Shown here piece after piece: positions 25,022 to 35,189 of a stretch of 64,000 bases of DNA. Every line of letters begins with the position of its first letter. The stretch's first letter is position 1. The position numbers and the translations under genes were made by a program. The notes under the pieces are model-generated. The model ran no database searches, had not been told where the DNA came from, and worked only from the letters and a program-made list of their open reading frames with translations. This stretch comes from Pseudomonas laurentiana (GTDB lineage: Bacteria; Pseudomonadota; Gammaproteobacteria; Pseudomonadales; Pseudomonadaceae). The stretch is taken from assembly GCF_014648275.1 (NCBI RefSeq), contig NZ_BMQU01000011.1, positions 62,001-126,000 on the forward strand, written 5' to 3'.

Positions 25022-26680
25022 ATGCAGTCAGCCTATACCGTCTTAATTCTGCTGATGCTGGTCAGCGTTTCCAAGTTGGTCGGAAGGCTTGTTCCGTTGC
25101 CGTTGCCGCTGGTGCAGATTGCCGCGGGAGCCTTGCTGGCCTGGCCAACCCTGGGGCTTCATGTCGCCCTCGATCCTGAGTTGTTCCTCTTTTTGTTCCT
25201 GCCACCCTTGCTGTTTTCCGATGGTTGGCGCATGCCCAAGCGCGAGCTGTGGCGCCTGCGTGGGCCAATCCTGACCCTGGCGGTCGGTTTGGTGCTGTTC
25301 ACGGTCGTCGGTGCTGGCTATTTCATCCACTGGATTCTGCCGAGTATTCCGTTGCCGGTGGCCTTTGCGCTGGCTGCAGTGCTGTCGCCGACCGATGCCG
25401 TCGCCGTTTCAGCCATTACCCAGGACCGTCTACCGACGCCCTTGATGCACATGCTTCAAGGCGAAGCGCTGATGAACGACGCCTCGGGCCTGGTAACGTT
25501 CAAATTTGCTCTGGCAGCGGCTATCACCGGGGTATTTTCCCTGGCTGAAGCAAGCTTGACCTTTGTCTTGGTCGCGGTGGGTGGCTTGGCTATCGGCGTG
25601 GCGTTGAGCTGGCTGGTTGGACGTTTGCGGGCCTGGATGATTGCGCGAGGCTGGGATGATCCGGCGACCCACGTGGTGTTCATGCTGTTGCTGCCATTTG
25701 CGGCTTATGTGTTGGCCGAGCGTCTCGGGGCATCGGGCATTCTATCTGCCGTGGCGGCGGGCATGATGCAGAGCTGGCTCGATCTGTTACCACGCCAGAC
25801 CAGCACTCGCTTGCTCAATCGCAGTGTCTGGTCGCTGTTGGAGTTTGCCTTCAATGGTCTGATCTTCCTGCTGCTGGGGCTGCAGTTGCCGGACATCGTC
25901 AAGGCGGTGACCAGTCACGAGGCGTCGCTATGGCCGACCTTGCTGTGGCGTTGCCTGGATGTGCTGGCGATTTTCCTGGTGTTGATTGCATTGCGTTTTG
26001 TCTGGGTGCAGAGCATCTGGCGTCTGATCGGGGTAATTCGTCGCTGGCGGGGCAAGGCTGATCTGGTTCTGGTGCCCACCGCGCGCTCATGCGGGTTGTT
26101 GACCCTGGGTGGTGTGCGAGGTGCGGTGACCTTGGCCGGTGTCATGTCGGTGCCGTTGTTGTTCAGTGCAGGCAAAGCCTTCCCCGAGCGCGATTTGCTG
26201 ATATTCATTGCTGCCGGGGTGATTCTGCTGTCACTCATTTCGGCGTGCATTACCTTGCCTCTGCTGCTGCGCGGGGTTGCAAAAAGCCCGGACGACACTT
26301 TGCGCCAAGAGGCCAAGGAGGCTTGGCGACGCACCGCTGAAGCTGCAATTCATGCGTTGGAGGCCGAGGAATTGGTGGAGTCGAGCGTACCTCCGGATGC
26401 CCTGCAGGATGCCAACCATGCGGCGCTGGCGATAGAACTCAAGGGGCGTTTGATGGCCGAGTATCGGCACCAACTCGATACCTTCAATGACAGCGCCGAA
26501 GCGCAGGCATTGGCCGAGCAGATGGACCAACTGGAGCGGCGTCTGCGGTTACGCGCCCTGCGTGCGCAACGTCTGGAGCTGTACAACCTGCGCCGCAATC
26601 ATGAGATCGGCGATGACGTGCTACGGCAGGTGTTGGGTGAGCTGGACATGAGCGAGGCCAACCTGGGGGCGGTCAAATAG
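25022..26680 (+). CDS. CPA1-family Na+/H+ antiporter
   Basis: An inner-membrane monovalent cation/proton antiporter of the CPA1 (NhaP/NHE) family, 552 residues. Twelve or so hydrophobic segments occupy residues 1-435. The core carries SPTDAVAVSAI and EALMNDASGLVTFKFAL, with the paired transport motif typical of electroneutral CPA1 proteins, and later GGVRGAVTLA. A cytoplasmic, charged, coiled-coil-like tail (about 440-552, many Glu/Arg/Leu) follows. The start at 25022 opens with a hydrophobic helix (MQSAYTVLILLMLVSVSKL); the upstream open frame to 24917 has no support. It is monocistronic; ion preference is not deducible. Confidence 0.92.
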   Translation: MQSAYTVLILLMLVSVSKLVGRLVPLPLPLVQIAAGALLAWPTLGLHVALDPELFLFLFLPPLLFSDGWRMPKRELWRLRGPILTLAVGLVLFTVVGAGYFIHWILPSIPLPVAFALAAVLSPTDAVAVSAITQDRLPTPLMHMLQGEALMNDASGLVTFKFALAAAITGVFSLAEASLTFVLVAVGGLAIGVALSWLVGRLRAWMIARGWDDPATHVVFMLLLPFAAYVLAERLGASGILSAVAAGMMQSWLDLLPRQTSTRLLNRSVWSLLEFAFNGLIFLLLGLQLPDIVKAVTSHEASLWPTLLWRCLDVLAIFLVLIALRFVWVQSIWRLIGVIRRWRGKADLVLVPTARSCGLLTLGGVRGAVTLAGVMSVPLLFSAGKAFPERDLLIFIAAGVILLSLISACITLPLLLRGVAKSPDDTLRQEAKEAWRRTAEAAIHALEAEELVESSVPPDALQDANHAALAIELKGRLMAEYRHQLDTFNDSAEAQALAEQMDQLERRLRLRALRAQRLELYNLRRNHEIGDDVLRQVLGELDMSEANLGAVK

Positions 26681-26721
26681 CTGGCGCCTGGAAAACCAGC
26701 GCCAATTACCTCTTCCGTGTA

Positions 26722-26753
26722 CCGACTCCCGCTATTCATTACGCGGGAGTCGG
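26722..26753. terminator. Hairpin between antiporter and dapC
   Basis: An 11 bp perfect stem, CCGACTCCCGC (26722-26732) with GCGGGAGTCGG (26743-26753), spans a 10 nt loop between the convergent antiporter and dapC genes. It lacks a T-run on both sides, so termination is only probable. Confidence 0.5.
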
Positions 26754-26824
26754 ATCGCCGACGGGGGTGCGGTGGGGCTCAGTGAGTCTGCAGCGCTCGC
26801 ATCACTGGCAGGCCAGCTTCCGGG

Positions 26825-28018
26825 TTAGCCCTCGATGAACGTCCGAATCCGCTGTGCGGCTTCAACGCATTCGGCAAGTGGTGCGACCAGGGCCAGGCGT
26901 ACGCGGCTGGCGCCGGGGTTGACACCGTTGACCTCGCGAGACAGGTAAGAGCCCGGCACCACGGTTACGTGCTGCTGCTCGAACAGGTCGCGGCAGAAGG
27001 TGGCGTCGTCCATCGGTACTTTCGGCCAGAGGTAGAAGCCACCGTCCGGTTTCTGCACATCCAGCACCGGGCCGAGGATTTCCAGTACGGCGTCGAACTT
27101 TTCCCGGTACAAGTCGCGGTTGGCGCGTACATGTTCTTCATCGTTCCAGGCTGCAATGCTGGCCAGCTGGGTTTGCACTGGCATGGCGCAGCCGTGGTAG
27201 GTGCGATAGAGCAGGAAGCCCTTGAGCACATCGGCATCACCGGCGACGAAGCCCGAACGCAGGCCCGGCAGGTTGGAGCGTTTGGACAAGCTGTGGAACA
27301 CCACGCAACGCTTGAAGTCGCTGCGGCCAAGTTCCGCACAAGCGCTCAGCAGGCCCGGTGGCGGGCTTTGCTCGTCGAAGTAGAGTTCGCTGTAGCATTC
27401 GTCGGCGGCGATGATGAAGTCGTACTGGTCAGCCAGTGCAATCAGCTTTTTCAGGGTGTCCAGTGGAATCAACGCGCCAGTCGGGTTGCCGGGGGAGCAG
27501 AGGAACAGAATCTGGCAGCGTTGCCAGATTTCGGCTGGCACGGCGTCGAAGTCCGGGTTGAAGCCGTTCTGATCCAGGCAAGGCAGGTAGTGTGGCTGAG
27601 CACCTGCCAGCAGGGCCGCACCTTCGTAGATCTGGTAGAAAGGGTTGGGGCTGACCACCAGTGCATCGTCGCTACGGTTGACGACGGCCTGGGTGAAGGA
27701 AAACAGCGCTTCGCGGGTGCCATTGACCGGCAGTACATGGCGAGCTGGGTCGATCCAGCCAGCGGGTACATTGAAACGGCGCTCGCACCAGTGCGCAATC
27801 GCCTCGCGCAGTGCCGGCAAACCCAAGGTGGTGGGGTAAACGGCCATCTGATCCAGATTGTCGGCCAGTGCCTGGGCGACGAACGCCGGCGAGGTGTGCT
27901 TTGGCTCACCGATCGACAGGGCGATGGCGCGTTTGTCCGCGGCCGGTTGTACAGCGCCGAGCAGGGCGCGCAGTTTTTCAAACGGGTAAGGCTGAAGCTT
28001 TTGCAAGGCGTTGTTCAT
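26825..28018 (-). CDS. dapC: Succinyldiaminopimelate transaminase
   Basis: A PLP aminotransferase that converts N-succinyl-2-amino-6-ketopimelate to succinyl-LL-diaminopimelate, the DapC step of lysine synthesis. The 397-residue class I/II aminotransferase has the PLP lysine K246 in SLSKRSNLPG, the CSPGNPTG loop (174-181), Asp in AADECYSE and a C-terminal Arg for the carboxylate (SRVRLALV). The start at 28018 is 22 bp after glnD on the same strand, so dapC is probably read from the map-glnD transcript. Substrate call rests on family resemblance and the glnD-dapC order known in Pseudomonas. Confidence 0.93.
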   Translation of the reverse strand: MNNALQKLQPYPFEKLRALLGAVQPAADKRAIALSIGEPKHTSPAFVAQALADNLDQMAVYPTTLGLPALREAIAHWCERRFNVPAGWIDPARHVLPVNGTREALFSFTQAVVNRSDDALVVSPNPFYQIYEGAALLAGAQPHYLPCLDQNGFNPDFDAVPAEIWQRCQILFLCSPGNPTGALIPLDTLKKLIALADQYDFIIAADECYSELYFDEQSPPPGLLSACAELGRSDFKRCVVFHSLSKRSNLPGLRSGFVAGDADVLKGFLLYRTYHGCAMPVQTQLASIAAWNDEEHVRANRDLYREKFDAVLEILGPVLDVQKPDGGFYLWPKVPMDDATFCRDLFEQQHVTVVPGSYLSREVNGVNPGASRVRLALVAPLAECVEAAQRIRTFIEG

Positions 28019-28040
28019 CGGCGCTGAATCTCGTCAAACG

Positions 28041-30740
28041 TTAAATGGTCAAGCGGGACATTTCGACACCGGCCTGGTCGGCCTGCAACTGTTGCACGAT
28101 CGCATCCTGCAGGCGGCTGCACAGTTGTGGGTCGGAGAGTGGCTGGTTGTTCGCATCGGTAATGAAGAACACATCTTCTACGCGCTCGCCCAATGTGGCG
28201 ATCTTGGCGTTCTGCAGCGACAGGTCGAACTGCAGGAAGATGAGGCCGATCCGTGCCAGTAGGCCCGGGCGGTCAGGGGCGTTCAGCTCAAGTACGGTGA
28301 CCGGGCGCTGGGCATCGTTGTGAATGGTCACCTGCGGGGCAAAGTTGAAATGCTTGAGTTGGCGCGGTACTCGGCGCTGGATGATGGTCGGGTAGTCATC
28401 CGGGTTGCGCAGTGCTTCAGTCAAGCCGTCGCGGATCTGCTTGACCCGCTTTGGATTGTCGCCAATCGCACCGCCGTCGTTGTCGAGCACAATGTAGGTG
28501 TCGAGTGTGAACTGGCTGCTGGAAGTGATGATCCGTGCGTCATGGATGTTCAGGTTGAGCTGGTCCATGGCCGCCACGGTCACGGCGAAGAAGTCATGTT
28601 GGTCGGGGGCATAGATGAAGATCTGGGTGCCGCCCTCGAACTCGCGTTGTGTGGTTTCCTTGATCAATACCAGCGGCCCGCCATCCGCGGGTTGCTGCAG
28701 GATCGCATCACTGTGCCAGGCCACGTCGGCTGCGGTGTGGCGCAGGAAATAGTCGTCGCCCAGTTGTGACCAGAGTTGCTCGACGTCATCCGGGTCCGTG
28801 CCCTCTCGCACCAGGATGTCCAGCGCGGCGCTCTGTGTCTGGCGGATCTGTTCCTCGCGGTCCAGCGGGTTTTCAAGGCCCCGGCGCAAGGCACGCTTGG
28901 TCTCGGTGTAGAGTTGGCGCAGCAGGCTGGCCCGCCATGAGTTCCACAGGCTCGGGTTGGTGGCATTGATGTCGGCCACGGTCAGTACGTAGAGGTAGTC
29001 CAGGTGAACCTCGTCGCGCACCAGCTGGGCAAAGTCGTAGATCACTTGCGGGTCGGAGAGGTCTTTTCGCTGGGCCGTGGTGGACATCACCAAGTGGTTC
29101 TGCACCAGCCAGACGATCAAACGACTGTCCCAGACCGGTAGCTGATGGCGCTTGCAGAAGCTGGCTGCATCAATGGCGCCGATCTCGGAGTGGTCGCCTT
29201 TACGGCCTTTGCCGATGTCGTGGTACAGCCCGGCCATGTAGATCAACTCAGGCTTGGGCAAGCGGCCCATGAGCTTGCTGGCCAGCGGGAATTTTTCCGA
29301 TACAGGCGTGTACTGCAGTTTTCGCAGGTGCTTGATCAGGTTCAGTGTATGAGCGTCGACCGTGTAGATGTGAAACAGGTCGTGCTGCATCTGGCCAACG
29401 ATCAAGCCGAACTCTGGCAGATAACGGCCGAGGATGCCGTAGCGGTTCATGCGACGCAGGTTGCGGTGGATACCGATCTCGCACTTGAACAGTTCGATGA
29501 ACAGGCTGGTGTTACGGATGTCGTGGCGGAACTCGCTATCGATCAGGTGGCGATGCTGGCGCAGCAAACGGATGGTGTCGGCGCGTACGCCCTTGATCTC
29601 CGGGTGCTGGGCCATCAGCACGAAAATTTCCAGCATGGCGAACGGTGTGCGCTTGAACACATTCGGGCGCACGGCTTCGATGTAGCCGTCATGCAACTGG
29701 AAGCGCGCGTTCAGTGGCTGGGTGCTGCTGCAGCTGTCATCGGCGAGGATCACTTCCTCGAAGTGCTGGATGATCAGATCGCTCAGCTCGGCGATGCTCA
29801 TGACCACCCGGTAATACTGCTGCATGAACTGTTCGATGGCGCGCTTGGGGTTTTCGTCGGTGAAACCCAGCAGTGCAGCAATGCTGCGTTGGTGGTCGAA
29901 CAGCAGGCGGTCTTCGGCGCGCCCGGCGAGCATGTGCAGGGCGTAGCGGACCTTCCAGAGGAACTCCTGGGAGGCGGCCAACAGCTCGTTTTCACTCTCC
30001 AGCAGGAAGCCTTCATCTGCCAGGGCGTGCAGGTTGAGCGTGCCATACTGGCGGCGCGCAACCCAGAGAATGGTCTGGATGTCGCGCAGGCCGCCAGGGG
30101 AGCCTTTGACATTGGGCTCCAGGTTGTATTCGGTGTCGTTGTATTTGTGGTGCCGGGCTTTCTGCTCGGCGCGCTTGGCCAGGAAGAACTCCCGGCTTGG
30201 CCACATGTGCGCCGTGCTGGTGACGTCGAGCATGCGCTGACGCAGGCGTTCGGGGCCCGCAATGGTGCGGCTTTCCATCAGGTTGGTAATCACCGTCAGG
30301 TCGGCGCGGGCCTGTTCGGCGCATTCGTCGACCGAGCGCACACTCTGGCCAACTTCAAGGCCAATATCCCACAGCAGCGTAAGGAAGCGCTCAATCGAGT
30401 CGCGGAACACCTCGTGGTCGGCGCTGTCGAGCAGAATCAGCAGGTCGATGTCCGAGTAAGGGTGCAGCTCGCCACGGCCATAGCCGCCAACCGCAACCAG
30501 GGCGATATCGGCCCGGTCACTCCATTCAAAGTGGTTCCAGGCCTGTTGCAGGATATTGTCGACGAACCAGGCGCGGTCTTCGATCAGCCGGCGGATCTCG
30601 CGGCCATCGCGAAAGCGCTGGTCGAGCACTTCGCGGGCCTGGCGGATGGCCTTCTTGAAGGCGGCGATGGGGCTTGCCTTGAGGGCCAGTTCCGCCTGGA
30701 ACTGACCGCGGTCGAACAGCTCGGGATCCACCTGGGGCAT
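28041..30740 (-). CDS. glnD: Bifunctional PII uridylyltransferase/uridylyl-removing enzyme
   Basis: The glutamine sensor of the nitrogen-control cascade; it adds UMP to PII (GlnB/GlnK) when glutamine is low and removes it when high. The 899 residues show the nucleotidyltransferase motif [17 protein letters not shown] (85-101) and the central PII-UR helical domain. A catalytic HD domain with [12 protein letters not shown] (near 505-516) and two C-terminal ACT domains (about 705-790 and 815-899), which bind glutamine, complete it. It starts 28 bp after map and precedes dapC by 22 bp. Confidence 0.97.
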   Translation of the reverse strand: MPQVDPELFDRGQFQAELALKASPIAAFKKAIRQAREVLDQRFRDGREIRRLIEDRAWFVDNILQQAWNHFEWSDRADIALVAVGGYGRGELHPYSDIDLLILLDSADHEVFRDSIERFLTLLWDIGLEVGQSVRSVDECAEQARADLTVITNLMESRTIAGPERLRQRMLDVTSTAHMWPSREFFLAKRAEQKARHHKYNDTEYNLEPNVKGSPGGLRDIQTILWVARRQYGTLNLHALADEGFLLESENELLAASQEFLWKVRYALHMLAGRAEDRLLFDHQRSIAALLGFTDENPKRAIEQFMQQYYRVVMSIAELSDLIIQHFEEVILADDSCSSTQPLNARFQLHDGYIEAVRPNVFKRTPFAMLEIFVLMAQHPEIKGVRADTIRLLRQHRHLIDSEFRHDIRNTSLFIELFKCEIGIHRNLRRMNRYGILGRYLPEFGLIVGQMQHDLFHIYTVDAHTLNLIKHLRKLQYTPVSEKFPLASKLMGRLPKPELIYMAGLYHDIGKGRKGDHSEIGAIDAASFCKRHQLPVWDSRLIVWLVQNHLVMSTTAQRKDLSDPQVIYDFAQLVRDEVHLDYLYVLTVADINATNPSLWNSWRASLLRQLYTETKRALRRGLENPLDREEQIRQTQSAALDILVREGTDPDDVEQLWSQLGDDYFLRHTAADVAWHSDAILQQPADGGPLVLIKETTQREFEGGTQIFIYAPDQHDFFAVTVAAMDQLNLNIHDARIITSSSQFTLDTYIVLDNDGGAIGDNPKRVKQIRDGLTEALRNPDDYPTIIQRRVPRQLKHFNFAPQVTIHNDAQRPVTVLELNAPDRPGLLARIGLIFLQFDLSLQNAKIATLGERVEDVFFITDANNQPLSDPQLCSRLQDAIVQQLQADQAGVEMSRLTI

Positions 30741-30768
30741 CGAATCAAGTTCCTACAGTAGGGCGGGT

Positions 30769-31551
30769 TCAGGCCGAAGTGCGGGGGATGGTGTCGTCTT
30801 TGCGCAACGTGAAGATCTCATACCCGGTGGCCGTCACGACCAAGGTATGTTCCCACTGCGCAGAGAGCTTGCGATCCTTGGTGATGGCCGTCCAGCCGTC
30901 GCCCAGCACCTTGGTGTCGGCACGGCCCTGATTGATCATCGGCTCGATGGTGAAGGTCATGCCTTCCTTGAGCTCCATGCCAGTGCCGGCACGACCATAG
31001 TGCAGGATCTGTGGCTCTTCATGGAACACTTTGCCGATACCGTGGCCGCAGAACTCGCGAACCACCGAGAAGCCGTTCTTTTCGGCATGCTTCTGGATCA
31101 CTTCGCCGATGTCACCCAGGCGGCAGCCAGGCTTGACCAGTTCGATGGCCTTGTACATGCATTCCTGGGTGACCTTGGACAGCCGCTCGGCCCAGACCGG
31201 CACGGTGCCGACGTGGAACATGCGGCTGGTATCGCCATGGTAGCCGTCCTTGATGACGGTGACGTCGATGTTCAGGGTGTCGCCATCCTTCAGCGGCTTC
31301 TCATTCGGGATGCCGTGGCAGACCACGTGGTTGATCGACGTACAGATCGACTTCGGGTAGCCCTTGTAGTTGAGCGGTGCAGGGATGGCCTGTTGGACAT
31401 TGACGATGTAGTCGTGGCAGATACGATCCAGCTCTTCGGTGGTCACGCCGGGTTTGACGTACTCTTCGATCATCTCCAGGACGTCGGCGGCCAGACGGCC
31501 GGCGATGCGCATCTTTTCGATGTCTTCGGCGGTTTTGATGGTGACGGTCAT
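30769..31551 (-). CDS. map: Methionine aminopeptidase type I
   Basis: Removes the initiator methionine from nascent proteins. The 260-residue product is a type Ia enzyme without extensions. Metal ligands are visible in the conserved order: Asp in TLNIDVTVIKDGYHGDTSRMF (two Asp), His in CGHGIGKVFHEEP, Glu in FTIEPMIN, and Glu in SAQWEHTLVVT. HVVCHGIP carries the substrate-contact histidine. It is divergent from rpsB across a 342 bp region, and leads a map-glnD-dapC gene run. Confidence 0.97.
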   Translation of the reverse strand: MTVTIKTAEDIEKMRIAGRLAADVLEMIEEYVKPGVTTEELDRICHDYIVNVQQAIPAPLNYKGYPKSICTSINHVVCHGIPNEKPLKDGDTLNIDVTVIKDGYHGDTSRMFHVGTVPVWAERLSKVTQECMYKAIELVKPGCRLGDIGEVIQKHAEKNGFSVVREFCGHGIGKVFHEEPQILHYGRAGTGMELKEGMTFTIEPMINQGRADTKVLGDGWTAITKDRKLSAQWEHTLVVTATGYEIFTLRKDDTIPRTSA

Positions 31552-31893
31552 TGCAGGCTCTCTACAGCGCGGTGCCGCGCGAATAAACGGATAAAGTCAG
31601 GATTCTAACAGAGCGATGTGCCGAGCAGGCGTCGCTGGCGTGCTTGCTACCTCTATATAGGGGCGCATAATGGCGTGGTTACGCCCTCGGTGCAAAAGTC
31701 GCCCGGTTGCGTTGGTATTTCGGGTTTCGCTGGGCGCGCTTCTGTGGTATAAAATGCGCCGCTTTCCGGGGATAGCCCCGAAAGCATTAACCCACACACG
31801 TGTCGACACGATGGCCTGGGTGCCTCGATCTTCGGATCGCTGGTTGGTCATTGGGATGCGTGGAGGCCCAACCCGACTTATCAAGGAACTATC
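31552..31893 (+). promoter_or_regulatory. map/rpsB divergent region and rpsB leader
   Basis: This 342 bp stretch without a gene holds an rpsB promoter and a structured leader. TATAAA (31748-31753) is a likely -10; the -35 is weak. The leader of about 135 nt has a stem CGGGG (31767-31771)/CCCCG (31776-31780) near the predicted 5' end and a UUCG tetraloop hairpin CGATC (31826-31830)/GATCG (31835-31839), then AAGGA before the ATG. An S2-binding autoregulatory leader is known upstream of rpsB in gammaproteobacteria; this one may be its homologue, which I infer from position only. Confidence 0.55.
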
Positions 31894-32634
31894 ATGTCCC
31901 AAGTCAACATGCGCGATATGCTGAAGGCCGGTGTGCACTTCGGTCACCAAACCCGTTACTGGAATCCGAAAATGGGTAAATACATTTTCGGCGCGCGCAA
32001 CAAGATTCACATCATCAACCTTGAAAAAACCCTGCCAATGTTCAACGAAGCGCTGACTTTCGTTGAGCGCCTGGCTCAGGGCAAAAACAAGATTCTGTTC
32101 GTCGGCACCAAGCGTTCCGCTGGCAAGATCGTTGCTGAACAAGCAGCTCGTTGCGGTTCGCCGTACGTCGATCACCGCTGGTTGGGCGGCATGCTGACCA
32201 ACTACAAAACCATCCGTGCTTCCATCAAGCGCCTGCGCGAGCTGGAAACTCAGGCTGAAGACGGCACTTTCACCAAGCTGACCAAGAAAGAAGCCCTGAT
32301 GCGCTCCCGTGATCTGGAAAAACTGGATCGCAGCCTGGGCGGTATCAAGGACATGGGCGGCCTGCCTGATGCACTGTTCGTCATCGACGTTGATCACGAG
32401 CGCATCGCGATCACTGAAGCCAACAAGCTGGGCATCCCGGTTATCGGCGTTGTCGATACCAACAGCAGCCCAGAAGGTGTTGACTACATCATCCCAGGTA
32501 ACGACGACGCCATCCGCGCCATCGAGCTGTACATGGCTTCCATGGCAGACGCCGTTATCCGTGGCCGCAACAACGTCGCTGGCGGTACCGAAGAGTACGT
32601 CCAAGACGCTCCAGCTGCTTCGGTAGAGGGCTGA
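31894..32634 (+). CDS. rpsB: 30S ribosomal protein S2
   Basis: A late-assembling protein of the small ribosomal subunit; in many bacteria it represses its own operon. The 246 residues carry the S2 signatures [40 protein letters not shown] and the Asp-rich [23 protein letters not shown]. It shows strong translational codon bias. It is separated from tsf by a strong terminator-like hairpin, as in E. coli, where the two genes form one operon with internal attenuation. Confidence 0.98.
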   Translation: MSQVNMRDMLKAGVHFGHQTRYWNPKMGKYIFGARNKIHIINLEKTLPMFNEALTFVERLAQGKNKILFVGTKRSAGKIVAEQAARCGSPYVDHRWLGGMLTNYKTIRASIKRLRELETQAEDGTFTKLTKKEALMRSRDLEKLDRSLGGIKDMGGLPDALFVIDVDHERIAITEANKLGIPVIGVVDTNSSPEGVDYIIPGNDDAIRAIELYMASMADAVIRGRNNVAGGTEEYVQDAPAASVEG

Positions 32635-32663
32635 GTCGGTAACGCTTTGCGTTGACTCAGTGC

Positions 32664-32692
32664 GCAAAAAGGGGGCTAGGCCCCCTTTTTGC
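32664..32692 (+). terminator. Strong intrinsic hairpin between rpsB and tsf
   Basis: A 13 bp perfect stem, GCAAAAAGGGGGC (32664-32676) with GCCCCCTTTTTGC (32680-32692) on a 3 nt loop, includes a five-T run in its descending arm. It is 29 bases past the rpsB stop and 137 bases before tsf. It should stop a large share of rpsB transcripts and lower tsf expression relative to rpsB. Confidence 0.85.
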
Positions 32693-32829
32693 CACCTTGA
32701 AATCCACTTGTCAGCATTGTCGTTGCATCATCTTTATCTGCGTGTGCAGCTGGCAGTGGATTTCTACAGAATTGAACGCCCGTTCCGATCGGGTGGAATG
32801 GTTGAAAACCTATCCAAGAGGATTTTGAA

Positions 32830-33693
32830 ATGGCAGCAATTACTGCGGCGCTGGTAAAAGAACTGCGCGAGCGTACTGGCGAAGGCATGATGGACTGCAA
32901 GAAAGCCCTTGAAAAGGCTGGCGGCGACATCGAAAAAGCCATTGATGACATGCGTGCTTCGGGCGCCATCAAGGCTGCCAAGAAGGCTGGCAACGTTGCC
33001 GCTGAAGGCGCTATCGCCATCAAGGCTGACGACAAGTCTGCCGTCCTGCTGGAAGTGAACTCGCAGACCGACTTCCTGGCTCTGCAAGACGACTTCAAAA
33101 ACTTCGTTGCCGAAAGCGTGGAACAGGCTTTCGCCGAGAAGCTGACCGATGCCGCTCCGCTGATCGCTTCGCGTGAAGCTGCTCGTGAAGCGCTGGTTGC
33201 CAAGTGCGGCGAAAACGTCAACATCCGTCGCCTGGTGCGCGTTGAGGGTGACGTTGTTGGTACCTACCTGCACGGCAACAAGATCGGTGTCGCTGTTGTC
33301 CTGAAGGGCGGTGACGTCCAACTGGCCAAAGAAATCGCCATGCACGTTGCTGCCAGCAACCCTGAGTTCCTGCTGCCATCGCAGGTTTCTCCTGAGGCCA
33401 TCGAGCGTGAGAAGAATGTCTTCCTGACCCTCAACGAAGACAAGATGAAAGGCAAGCCAGCTGAAATCGTCGAGAAGATGATTGCTGGTCGTATCACCAA
33501 GTTCCTGGCTGAAGCCAGCCTGGTTGAGCAAGCCTTCGTAATGAACCCAGAAGTCACCGTTGGTGCTCTGGCCAAGAAAGCTGGCGCTGAAATCGTTTCC
33601 TTCACCTACTTCAAGGTCGGCGAAGGCATCGAGAAGCCAGTTGACAACTTCGCTGAAGAAGTTGCTGCTCAACTGGCTGCTGCCAAGCAATAA
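32830..33693 (+). CDS. tsf: Elongation factor Ts
   Basis: The guanine-nucleotide exchange factor that regenerates EF-Tu-GTP. The 287-residue protein has the N-terminal UBA-like domain with the signature LRERTGEGMMDCKKALEKA (about 12-30) and the core segment VLLEVNSQTDFLALQDDF (about 73-90), including the TDFV-like TDFL that contacts EF-Tu. It sits behind the rpsB hairpin and is followed by its own terminator. A second promoter in the 137 bp gap is possible but not clear. Confidence 0.98.
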   Translation: MAAITAALVKELRERTGEGMMDCKKALEKAGGDIEKAIDDMRASGAIKAAKKAGNVAAEGAIAIKADDKSAVLLEVNSQTDFLALQDDFKNFVAESVEQAFAEKLTDAAPLIASREAAREALVAKCGENVNIRRLVRVEGDVVGTYLHGNKIGVAVVLKGGDVQLAKEIAMHVAASNPEFLLPSQVSPEAIEREKNVFLTLNEDKMKGKPAEIVEKMIAGRITKFLAEASLVEQAFVMNPEVTVGALAKKAGAEIVSFTYFKVGEGIEKPVDNFAEEVAAQLAAAKQ

Positions 33694-33717
33694 GACAGAC
33701 TCACATCTGTCTGCCCC

Positions 33718-33752
33718 AAAGAGGCTGCCCGCTTACGCGCGCAGCCTCTTTG
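33718..33752 (+). terminator. tsf terminator
   Basis: An 11 bp perfect stem AAAGAGGCTGC (33718-33728) with GCAGCCTCTTT (33741-33751), followed by TG and a short AT-rich stretch. A weaker AGACAGA/TCTGTCT stem (33693-33712) immediately precedes it at the tsf stop. Together they end the rpsB-tsf unit. Confidence 0.75.
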
Positions 33753-33876
33753 TCAAAGCGGGGGTGGTTTACGAGACCTTTTCCCGCAGGCGCTGTAGCA
33801 GCGCCACGCTAGAGTTAGCGCAGGCTGAAAACAGCCCGCTCAGAATTTTATACAAACGCCGCAGGAGAGATTCGCA

Positions 33877-34620
33877 ATGGCTCAGCAGGTGAGTGGTCGT
33901 CAACCTCGCTATAAACGCATTTTGCTCAAACTTAGCGGCGAGGCCCTGATGGGCTCGGAAGAGTTCGGTATCGACCCGAAAGTCCTGGATCGCATGGCCC
34001 TTGAAGTCGGCCAGTTGGTTGGCATCGGTGTTCAGGTTGGTCTGGTCATTGGCGGCGGCAACCTGTTCCGCGGCGCCGCGCTGAGTGCTGCGGGCATGGA
34101 TCGCGTCACTGGCGACCACATGGGTATGCTGGCTACCGTGATGAACGCCCTGGCCATGCGTGATGCGCTTGAGCGCTCGAACATCCCGGCAATCGTCATG
34201 TCGGCTATCTCCATGGTCGGTGTAACCGATCACTACGACCGCCGCAAAGGTGTTCGTCATCTCAACTCCGGCGATGTCGTGATCTTTGCTGCCGGTACCG
34301 GTAACCCGTTCTTTACCACCGACTCGGCCGCGTGCCTGCGTGCCATCGAAATCGATGCCGATGTGGTATTGAAGGCGACCAAGGTCGATGGCGTGTACAC
34401 TGCCGATCCATTCAAGGATCCGCATGCTGAGAAGTTTGACCGTCTGACGTACGATGAAGTGCTGGACCGCAAGCTCGGCGTGATGGACCTCACCGCAATT
34501 TGCCTGTGCCGTGACCACAAGATGCCATTGCGGGTATTTAACATGAACAAGCCTGGCGCTCTGCTGAATATCGTAGTGGGCGGCGCTGAAGGAACTCTGA
34601 TCGAGGAAGGCGAAGAATGA
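33877..34620 (+). CDS. pyrH: UMP kinase
   Basis: The hexameric bacterial UMP kinase of the amino-acid-kinase fold, which phosphorylates UMP to UDP and is feedback-regulated by UTP and GTP. The 247 residues hold [13 protein letters not shown] (about 10-22), [10 protein letters not shown] (about 56-65), and the nucleotide-binding [25 protein letters not shown] lies 9 bases before the ATG. Just upstream is a small hairpin GGCGCTG/CAGCGCC (33789-33805) and TATACA near 33850, a likely promoter. The stop overlaps the frr start (ATGA). Confidence 0.97.
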   Translation: MAQQVSGRQPRYKRILLKLSGEALMGSEEFGIDPKVLDRMALEVGQLVGIGVQVGLVIGGGNLFRGAALSAAGMDRVTGDHMGMLATVMNALAMRDALERSNIPAIVMSAISMVGVTDHYDRRKGVRHLNSGDVVIFAAGTGNPFFTTDSAACLRAIEIDADVVLKATKVDGVYTADPFKDPHAEKFDRLTYDEVLDRKLGVMDLTAICLCRDHKMPLRVFNMNKPGALLNIVVGGAEGTLIEEGEE

Positions 34621-35174
34621 TCAACGAAATCAAGAAAGACGCTGAAGGCCGTATGGGCAAGTCCCTGGAGTCGCTGGCTCGTAACCTGGCCTCCATTCGT
34701 ACTGGCCGTGCGCACCCAAGCATTCTCGATAGCGTCAAGGTGCCGGCCTACGGCAGCGATATGCCATTGAATCAGGTTGCCGGTATCAGCGTGGAAGATG
34801 CACGTACCCTGAAAATCGTTGCGCACGACAAGACGCTGATCGCAGCTATTGAAAAAGCGATCATGACCTCTGATCTGGGTCTGAACCCAAGCAGCGCCGG
34901 CACCACCATCCGTGTGCCAATGCCTGCTCTGACCGAAGAAACCCGTAAGGGCTACACCAAGCAGGCGCGCGGTGTTGCTGAAGACGCCAAGGTTGCCGTG
35001 CGCAACGTGCGTCGCGATGCCCTGGCCGACCTGAAGAAACTGTCCAAGGACAAGGAGATCAGCGAAGACGAAGAGCGTCGTGCTGCTGACGAGCTGCAGA
35101 AGCTGACCGACAAGTTTGTCGCAGAGGTGGACAAGGCCCTGGAAGCCAAGGAAAAGGATCTGATGGCTGTTTGA
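34617..35174 (+). CDS. frr: Ribosome recycling factor
   Basis: With EF-G it splits the post-termination ribosome. The 185 residues match the family length and the all-helical domain I, with [23 protein letters not shown] (about 25-47) and the C-terminal helix [33 protein letters not shown]. Its start overlaps pyrH by 4 bp, giving coupled translation; uppS follows after 15 bp. Confidence 0.97.
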   Translation: MINEIKKDAEGRMGKSLESLARNLASIRTGRAHPSILDSVKVPAYGSDMPLNQVAGISVEDARTLKIVAHDKTLIAAIEKAIMTSDLGLNPSSAGTTIRVPMPALTEETRKGYTKQARGVAEDAKVAVRNVRRDALADLKKLSKDKEISEDEERRAADELQKLTDKFVAEVDKALEAKEKDLMAV

Positions 35175-35189
35175 GGCCGGGACTTTTTC

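Noticed and set aside
26681-26707. Short stem TGGCGC...GCGCCA right after the antiporter stop
   Set aside because: It has a bulge and no T-run, and a better hairpin lies 20 bases further on.
29145-30761. A 538-codon open frame on the plus strand
   Set aside because: Antisense to glnD; no motif, and glnD is intact.
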